DNA of 42,962 nucleotides from NCBI GenBank assembly GCA_003150515.1, contig QALW01000030.1, forward strand, positions 1 through 42,962. The letters are read 5' to 3'. The notes under the pieces are model-generated. The model saw nothing but the letters and a program-made list of their open reading frames with translations, did no database searches and was not told the DNA's origin. Shown here in pieces: positions 38,129 to 42,962 of this stretch (the stretch's first letter is position 1; each line of letters begins with the position of its first letter). Origin of the DNA: Selenomonadales bacterium (GTDB lineage: Bacteria > Bacillota > Clostridia > Christensenellales > QALW01). Made by a program: the position numbers and the translations under genes.

Positions 38129-39253
38129 ATGAAAATTATCAATGTTTATGTGAGGGGTACAGAAATGTACCCCTCTGATAATCATGCCGGATATGCCAGA
38201 GACCATCAGGCAGTACAGTTGAATATATATTTAGCAGAAGAATGGATTAGTCATCAATATACATATTCATTGCTGATCAAGCCTCAGGATGATAAATCAG
38301 TAATTTCTAGCAGCTTGTCTCCTCAGGACAATATATTGACTTTTGCGCTGCCTCAGGCTGTTACAAAATGCGGCGATTTATTTGTGCAGCTTAGAGCAGA
38401 AAAAGACGGGGAAATAATGCATAGCGCAATGATGTTTTTGTATATTGCTCCCAGCTTAAACGACGGACCTGAAGTAATAGACAGCTATAACGGATTGCTG
38501 GATGGCGTAGCATATGAAGCAGACATGGCTTTGCAGGATGCGCAAGAGGCCATAGAGAATGTGCAGACTGCTATCAATCAGATAGAGCCATATATTAATC
38601 AGAAAATTCAGGAACAGAATCTGGCTTCTGAAGATTATGTGAATGATGCCATAGCTTCAATAACAGAGCAATTAAGTACGCCTATTGCTATGAACGGCTG
38701 GACGCTGCAGCAGGGGGACAATACGCCTAAGGAGGTAGAGGGGTATTATGTAATAAGCGGTTCATTTTTGTTCGCATGGGGTAGGTGCAGTCAAAATTCA
38801 ATAGAAAAAGTCAATAGCTCTGTAGTAATCAATTTGCCCGAAGCTTTAGGCAATATTACTTGGGCTACGGGGCAGGTAAGCACAGCGGCCGCAGGCGTGC
38901 AGGGAGAGCCGTATATAATTACGGCCCCGGCTTCAGGGACAAGCGCTGGCAGCAAGGTGTGGATAACAAAGAGCAAGGCTACGCCGCTGGGCGCATTTAC
39001 TCCATCCAATATATACAGCGTGGAATCATTCTGGTTTGCGGCGGTGACTGACGCCGGCACGCCGGAGACGCTGCTGCTGAGCGCCGGGGACGTAAGCGGC
39101 GGTTATACGGCAGGGGAAAATATAGAGATAACTAATGGAGTTATATCCGTCTTAACTACTGATACGGCGGCTCAGGACGGCACTCGGCCCATAACGGCCG
39201 GAGGAGTATACACCATTGTGGGTAACATTGAATCTTTGCTAGAAACAATATAA
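38129..39253 (+). CDS. baseplate/BppU-like tail protein
   Basis: 374 aa. Residues 1-115 (VQLNIYLAEEWISHQYTYSL, GDLFVQLRAEKDGEIMHSAM) fold like the BppU N-terminal domain; a coiled segment 125-185 (AYEADMALQDAQEAIENVQT) suggests a trimer; the rest is a beta-rich tip ending IVGNIESLLETI. Confidence 0.72.
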   Translation: MKIINVYVRGTEMYPSDNHAGYARDHQAVQLNIYLAEEWISHQYTYSLLIKPQDDKSVISSSLSPQDNILTFALPQAVTKCGDLFVQLRAEKDGEIMHSAMMFLYIAPSLNDGPEVIDSYNGLLDGVAYEADMALQDAQEAIENVQTAINQIEPYINQKIQEQNLASEDYVNDAIASITEQLSTPIAMNGWTLQQGDNTPKEVEGYYVISGSFLFAWGRCSQNSIEKVNSSVVINLPEALGNITWATGQVSTAAAGVQGEPYIITAPASGTSAGSKVWITKSKATPLGAFTPSNIYSVESFWFAAVTDAGTPETLLLSAGDVSGGYTAGENIEITNGVISVLTTDTAAQDGTRPITAGGVYTIVGNIESLLETI

Positions 39254-39267
39254 AGGAGGAAAAAGAG

Positions 39268-40143
39268 ATGAGTGTTTCAGAACAAATAACCCGGATTCAG
39301 AGCGATAAAAGCACGATAAGGAATCAATTAGTAGCCTTTGGCCTGGTGGAGAGCAATGCAGATTTGGATGATTTGGCAACAGCTATTGAGGGCATAGAGA
39401 ACCGGGGCGCGGTAAGCGCGCAGGTGCAGGAAGGGGATACATATACAATTCCGAAGGGATATCATAATGGTTCGGGTACGGTTTCAGGCGTGGCCGGCGG
39501 GGGTAATTACCAGCTTCAAAGCAAAAGCGTTACGCCTACAAAGGCGCAGCAGAATGTTACGCCCGACAGCGGATATTACGGGCTGTCAGATGTGACCGTA
39601 GGAGCAATACCTGCGGCATATCAGGATGTAAGCAGCGTAACGGCGGCAGCGGCGGACGTGCTTTCGGGCAAGGTTATAGTAGGAAGCGACGGCAAGCCGG
39701 CGACGGGTACTATGGTTAATAACGGGGCTGTAACTAAGACGCTGACGGCCGCCGAGCCCTCTTATACTGTCCCGGCGGGCTATCATTCGGGCTTGGGCGC
39801 CGTTAGTATTACTCCGCAGAGCAAGTCGGCTACCCCCACGAAGTCTCAGCAGACGGTCAGCCCGGACAGCGGCAAGGTGCTTTCCTCTGTGACTGTGGAG
39901 GCCATTCCGGCAGCATATCAGGACGTAACCGGAGTAACGGCTGTGGCGGCTGATGTGCTGGAAGGTAAAGTTATTGTGAATGCTTCGGGAGAGAGCGTGG
40001 AAGGCAGCGTGACTAATAACGGAGTAATAACGGGGACGATAGATGGGCTTACAACCTCAAGCTATACCGTTCCTGCGGGCTATACCGCAGGCGGCACAGT
40101 TAGCCTGACGGACGATATAGAAACTGCCTTAGCGGCTATATAG
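39268..40143 (+). CDS. repetitive tail fibre protein
   Basis: 291 aa. N-terminal helical head (EQITRIQSDKSTIRNQLVAF), then two repeats of about 90 residues (YTIPKGYHNGSGTVSG... AIPAAYQDVSSVTAAAADVL and YTVPAGYHSGLGAVSI... AIPAAYQDVTGVTAVAADVL) and a terminal YTVPAGYTAGGTVSL segment. A homologous 3' end is found at 22861. Recombination between repeats could change fibre length. Confidence 0.78.
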   Translation: MSVSEQITRIQSDKSTIRNQLVAFGLVESNADLDDLATAIEGIENRGAVSAQVQEGDTYTIPKGYHNGSGTVSGVAGGGNYQLQSKSVTPTKAQQNVTPDSGYYGLSDVTVGAIPAAYQDVSSVTAAAADVLSGKVIVGSDGKPATGTMVNNGAVTKTLTAAEPSYTVPAGYHSGLGAVSITPQSKSATPTKSQQTVSPDSGKVLSSVTVEAIPAAYQDVTGVTAVAADVLEGKVIVNASGESVEGSVTNNGVITGTIDGLTTSSYTVPAGYTAGGTVSLTDDIETALAAI

Positions 40144-40154
40144 AGGAGGGTAAA

Positions 40155-41021
40155 ATGAGCATTGCGAACGAATTAAATCGGATTACGAGCGCCAAGGGAG
40201 ATATAGTTACCGCAATAGAAGCTAAAGGCGTGGATGTGCCCGAGGGGACCACGCTGGACGCTATGTCCGAGCTTATAGACCTAATAGGCGCGCCGGCCAT
40301 TTTAAAAACAGGAAATGCTACATGCGGCGGGCAGACATGTCCGGTTGCATACTTTAAAAGCAGCGATACGGCGCTGGTGTTTTTTGCTGCGCCTTACATA
40401 CAGAGCACAGCGGGCAGCGAGCTGACATTGCCTGCCGAACTTTGGGATTTTACTGGCGGAGCTTCAGGAGACGGGTACATGTGGGCTACAGGCAGTCCGT
40501 CCGCCTGTATAACGCTTCAGCCCGATACAAGCTCTTCCTCAGAAGGCTATGGACTGCGAGTTAAGATTATGGGGCAGAACGCTATGCCTGTATCATGGAC
40601 TACAGGCAAAGCCTTTTATGGCTGGTGCTGGCTGACCTATGAAGGAGTGAGCCTGCCGAGCGGGACTGAAACGCCTGGGAGCCTGACTGCCGTAGGACCG
40701 TGGAGAACATTGACGCTTCAGACCGGTTTTACCGCTGAATATGCACGCTGGCGAACTATTGATTTCGGCGCTAATGTGCAGATTCAGCTTAAAAATATAC
40801 AGGGACCGACCAGCCTGTCTTTTCCTGCTAATATCTGCAAGTTGCCCGATGAAGCGCTGCCAGCCAACACTACATATAGGGGCATATCCTGCGGAACGGG
40901 CAGCAATTACAGCCGATACGAAATAAGTCCCTGGACAGGCTATGTTCAATGGTACAGCGAAACCCCGTCATATGGAAGCGGACATTGGATAGACATTCAA
41001 TGCGTTTATCCAATAACGTAA
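40155..41021 (+). CDS. receptor-binding-type tail tip protein
   Basis: 288 aa. First about 45 residues (ANELNRITSAKGDIVTAIEA) resemble the head of the preceding fibre, so both may attach to the same site; the remainder is a beta-rich, Trp/Gly/Ser-rich tip (YGWCWLTYEGVSLPSGTETP) unlike it. Possibly an alternative or additional adhesin. Confidence 0.65.
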   Translation: MSIANELNRITSAKGDIVTAIEAKGVDVPEGTTLDAMSELIDLIGAPAILKTGNATCGGQTCPVAYFKSSDTALVFFAAPYIQSTAGSELTLPAELWDFTGGASGDGYMWATGSPSACITLQPDTSSSSEGYGLRVKIMGQNAMPVSWTTGKAFYGWCWLTYEGVSLPSGTETPGSLTAVGPWRTLTLQTGFTAEYARWRTIDFGANVQIQLKNIQGPTSLSFPANICKLPDEALPANTTYRGISCGTGSNYSRYEISPWTGYVQWYSETPSYGSGHWIDIQCVYPIT

Positions 41022-41036
41022 AGGAGGAATGGCAAA

Positions 41037-41351
41037 ATGACAATTGTAGATATTTTATCTGCGGCCTTGCCCTCCCTTTGCGTCAGTGTTATTATGCTCT
41101 TCTTTAACCGCAGGCAGGCCAAGCGGGAGCGTGAGGAGAAGGCGCGGGCCGCACAGAAAAGAACGGGGGATAAGACGCAGTTATCCCTGCTGCTGGCGAC
41201 TGCTAAACTTTCTTATGCTTCGGCCATAGCTATAAGGGACAATAAAACCAATGGCGAGATGGCGGATGGAGTGAAGCAGTATCAGGAGGCTATGAGGGAT
41301 TTTAAAAGGTACGAACGGGAACTTGTAGTTGATAAGAGCTATGAGGAGTAA
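41037..41351 (+). CDS. small membrane protein before the holin
   Basis: 104 aa with one N-terminal helix (ILSAALPSLCVSVIMLFF, about 5-22), a basic coiled part (RRQAKREREEKARAAQ) and helical tail. AAAGGAGG ribosome site. Common beside phage holins in Clostridia; exact role unknown. Confidence 0.68.
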   Translation: MTIVDILSAALPSLCVSVIMLFFNRRQAKREREEKARAAQKRTGDKTQLSLLLATAKLSYASAIAIRDNKTNGEMADGVKQYQEAMRDFKRYERELVVDKSYEE

Positions 41352-41371
41352 TATTAAGGAGGAATGAGAAT

Positions 41372-41713
41372 ATGGAATATATAAATGAATTTGCGGCTGT
41401 GCCCGCCATAGCAATTATAACGTATCTGATTGCGGAAATTTTTAAGGTAATCGCCAGCGGCCGGGAGAACTGGCTCAGATTTATCCCCGTAATATGCGGG
41501 GCGCTGGGCGGCATTCTGGGAATTGCCGGATGGCTTTGTATCCCCGGATATATCCCCGCTGAAAACGCTTTTGCCGCCGCGGCTATAGGCATCATTTCAG
41601 GCCTGGCCGCTACGGGCGCCAATCAGATAGGCAAACAGCTTAAAAAGACTTCGAGCGCCGGCGGGCAGGCTGCCCAGGCGGAAGAAGACCAGAACGAGGA
41701 CCAGGACGGCTGA
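41372..41713 (+). CDS. phage holin family protein
   Basis: 113 aa, about three hydrophobic segments (8-27, 36-58, 66-88) with AFAAAAIGIISGLAATGANQ and an acidic Gln/Glu/Asp tail. Fits the Hol44-like holins that form the lesion letting endolysin reach the wall. AAGGAGG upstream. Confidence 0.85.
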   Translation: MEYINEFAAVPAIAIITYLIAEIFKVIASGRENWLRFIPVICGALGGILGIAGWLCIPGYIPAENAFAAAAIGIISGLAATGANQIGKQLKKTSSAGGQAAQAEEDQNEDQDG

Positions 41714-41721
41714 AGTTTATA

Positions 41722-41750
41722 TTGAAAAAATGAGAAGCGTATGATATAAT
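41722..41750 (+). promoter_or_regulatory. promoter of the type I toxin mRNA
   Basis: TTGAAA (41722-41727), 17-bp spacer, TATAAT (41745-41750). Confidence 0.82.
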
Positions 41751-41813
41751 TATTGCTGAGAAAGGCAGTAAATGAGGCGGTTAGCACTCCCTGAACGTAA
41801 GGGGGTGACGCTT

Positions 41814-41894
41814 ATGGACTTGATTTACATAGTAATGACGATAATATTATTGCTCATTATGCTGGAAATTTTAAAGACCATAAAACGAAAATAA
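41814..41894 (+). CDS. type I (holin-like) toxin peptide
   Basis: 26-aa peptide starting MDLIYIVMTIILLLIMLEIL and ending in basic TIKRK, a single membrane helix of the putative holin-like/TxpA-BsrG toxin type. SD AAGGGGGTGA. The mRNA has matching ends: GAAAGGCAGT (41760-41769) pairs with ACTGCCTTTC (41960-41969), and CGGTTAGC (41778-41785) with GCTAACCG (41942-41949), a long-range closure typical of such toxins that blocks translation. A CCCTCC in the loop at 41898-41903 could mask the SD. Confidence 0.82.
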   Translation: MDLIYIVMTIILLLIMLEILKTIKRK

Positions 41895-41970
41895 CCGCCC
41901 TCCTGTAAGAATGCGGTTATTTTCAATAACTCAATTTACAGGCTAACCGTCAAAACGGTACTGCCTTTCT
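41887..41970 (-). ncRNA. convergent antisense antitoxin RNA
   Basis: Inferred RNA of about 85 nt from the promoter at 41977-42005, running leftward over the toxin mRNA 3' end and stopping at the 12-bp hairpin 41887-41898/41913-41924. It is complementary to the toxin 3' strand that forms the long-range pairing. Layout equals bsrG/SR4 and txpA/RatA of Bacillus. Confidence 0.72.
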
Positions 41971-41975
41971 TTTTA
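41887..41975 (+). terminator. 3' structures of the toxin mRNA
   Basis: First a 12-bp stem (41887-41898 with 41913-41924) holding the toxin stop codon, then ACCGT/ACGGT hairpin (41946-41959 region) and TTTCTTTTT at 41966-41974, the probable end of the toxin mRNA. Confidence 0.7.
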
Positions 41976-41976
41976 T

Positions 41977-42005
41977 ATTATATTCGTCTTCTCCCCAAAA
42001 GTCAA
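41977..42005 (-). promoter_or_regulatory. promoter of the antisense RNA
   Basis: Minus strand TTGACT (42005-42000), 17-bp spacer, TATAAT (41982-41977). It lies right before the endolysin ribosome site. Confidence 0.85.
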
Positions 42006-42023
42006 GAGGGAGGGAAACATTTT

Positions 42024-42962
42024 ATGAAAATCTGTTTAGATCCGGGACATTACGGAAAATACAATTCAGGTATTATTAAGGGCTATTATGAATCAGAGAT
42101 GAATCTGAAATTAGCGTATAAGCTTAAAGCCGCTTTGGAGAGGTATGGCGCGGAGGTATTTTTGACGCGCACGGGCACAGAGGATTTATCTCTCTATTCC
42201 CGCGGCCAGGTAGCGGCAAAGAATAACTGCGACGTATTTTTTTCCATTCATTCCAACGCCCGAAGCGGAGATAATGCGCATAGGGGCGTAGTGGTGTATT
42301 ATTCAATATTCCAGCCTGAGCATAAGGCCTTAATGGAAGAATTGGGGCGGGCCGTAGCGGAAGCTATGGGCAGCATTTTTCAGGCGGCGCTGACGCGCAA
42401 GGGCAATAACGGGAACTGGGATTATAACACGGTAATAAAGAGCGCCGTGGACGGGGGCGTGCCTATGGCTTTTCTTTTGGAGCACGGCTATCACACCAAT
42501 TACGAGGACTGCGCCGCGTTAATGAAGGACGAGGTGTTGGAAAAGATAGCGGAGGCCGAGGCAAAGATACTGGCCGAGCATTTCGGCTTAACCGAGGAAG
42601 AGAACGGAGGGGGAGCAGTGAGAACGTTTGAATTATTAATGGATATGAATTTCCGGGCAGAGCCCAACGGAACAAAGCTGGATTTGATTCCAAAAGGGGA
42701 ACGGCTGACGGGGGAAGTCCGAATGAACGGCAGCGTGGGCTGGCTGTATACAGAGTATAACGGAAAAAGCGGCTGCGTAGCCGTACTGCCCGAAAGCCGG
42801 GGATACGCTGAAGAAATCATTTCCAGCCAGCCGGATAATCCGGGAGAGGATTACCAGGCGCTGTACGAGCAGGCCCAAAAGGCGCTGATTGAAACGCAGA
42901 ACCAATTAAAAAGCGTAACGGCCGAGCGGGACCAATTAAAGATTAAGCTGGAGCAGATTAAA
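42024..42962 (+). CDS. N-acetylmuramoyl-L-alanine amidase endolysin (partial)
   Basis: 313 codons to the window edge, no stop. Amidase_3 domain 1-190: LDPGHYG with zinc His9, Glu23 (YYESEMN), SIHSNA with His76, and catalytic Glu153 (FLLEHGYHTN). Then an SH3-like wall-binding domain (about 203-255: MNFRAEPNGTKLDLIPKGER, VGWLYTEYNGKSG) and a coiled coil beginning at about 275 (YQALYEQAQKALIETQNQLK). Cuts the amide between muramic acid and stem peptide at lysis. SD AGGGAGGG; 3' end outside the window. Confidence 0.93.
   Translation, partial: MKICLDPGHYGKYNSGIIKGYYESEMNLKLAYKLKAALERYGAEVFLTRTGTEDLSLYSRGQVAAKNNCDVFFSIHSNARSGDNAHRGVVVYYSIFQPEHKALMEELGRAVAEAMGSIFQAALTRKGNNGNWDYNTVIKSAVDGGVPMAFLLEHGYHTNYEDCAALMKDEVLEKIAEAEAKILAEHFGLTEEENGGGAVRTFELLMDMNFRAEPNGTKLDLIPKGERLTGEVRMNGSVGWLYTEYNGKSGCVAVLPESRGYAEEIISSQPDNPGEDYQALYEQAQKALIETQNQLKSVTAERDQLKIKLEQIK

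Noticed and set aside
42463..42905. Minus-strand frames at the right end
   Set aside because: They are antisense to the amidase gene, which continues past the window and has all catalytic residues.
8750..42962. Right attachment site
   Set aside because: No second copy of the tRNA-Ala 3' end was noticed in the window by eye; the prophage most likely continues beyond 42962.

Overview
The window looks like a chromosomal piece of a Firmicutes (Clostridia-like) bacterium carrying most of an integrated siphovirus-type prophage. The Firmicutes call rests on near-consensus AGGAGG ribosome sites, sigma-A promoters with 17-bp spacers, TTG/GTG starts, a rolA-independent set of Clostridial-type phage genes and the housekeeping gene types present; no species is assigned.

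Host part (1-8697). A leftward glucose-6-phosphate isomerase gene (pgi) with a perfect sigma-A promoter ends inside a dense cluster of perfect palindromes (25-254). Divergently follow two adjacent ABC genes that form a heterodimeric exporter with one degenerate and one canonical ATP site, an orphan unknown gene (5920-6459), a second palindrome cluster (6543-6745), and an ATPase/permease pair of a nitrate/sulfonate/taurine-type importer without a binding protein. Two of the palindrome clusters (63-176 and 6573-6709) fold into the same four-way, cloverleaf-like design, a long outer stem closed by three back-to-back hairpins, although their sequences differ. This is the most unexplained structure in the window.

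Prologue of the prophage (8621-15900). A tRNA-Ala(CGC) gene is the probable attachment site; a tyrosine integrase, an ImmA-like metalloprotease with an unusual membrane/cysteine tail, and a repressor with three HTH domains are transcribed leftward. Three divergent Xre-repressor/Cro-like modules are stacked one after another (around 11.8, 13.3 and 15.1 kb), each with its own operator palindrome placed in the 17-bp spacer of, or around, a strong promoter. Interleaved are a DinJ/YafQ-type toxin-antitoxin pair, an unknown 297-aa leftward gene, very small genes, and repeated boxA-like elements that suggest antitermination of the early transcript.

Early/replication part (15949-22761): small zinc-ribbon and HTH proteins, a Sak-type annealing protein, a NinB-like protein, SSB, a replisome organiser gene with an internal array of 11-bp iterons (probable origin), a DUF1064-type nuclease, DUF6948-like protein, a protein with a 34-unit Gly-X repeat, and an ArpU/RinA-like late regulator. 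Directly downstream is a probable activator-dependent late promoter with three 10-bp phased repeats.

Late part (22861-42962): remnants of a tail-fibre gene and an apparent insertion, HNH nuclease, TerS, TerL, HK97-type portal, protease and capsid, connectors, tail tube, a self-contained extra gene (moron) with own promoter and terminator, tail chaperone, tape measure, Dit, Gp37/Tal-like protein, fibre/baseplate proteins, holin, a type I toxin-antitoxin cassette with convergent antisense RNA, and an amidase endolysin that runs off the window. The right attachment site is not in the window.
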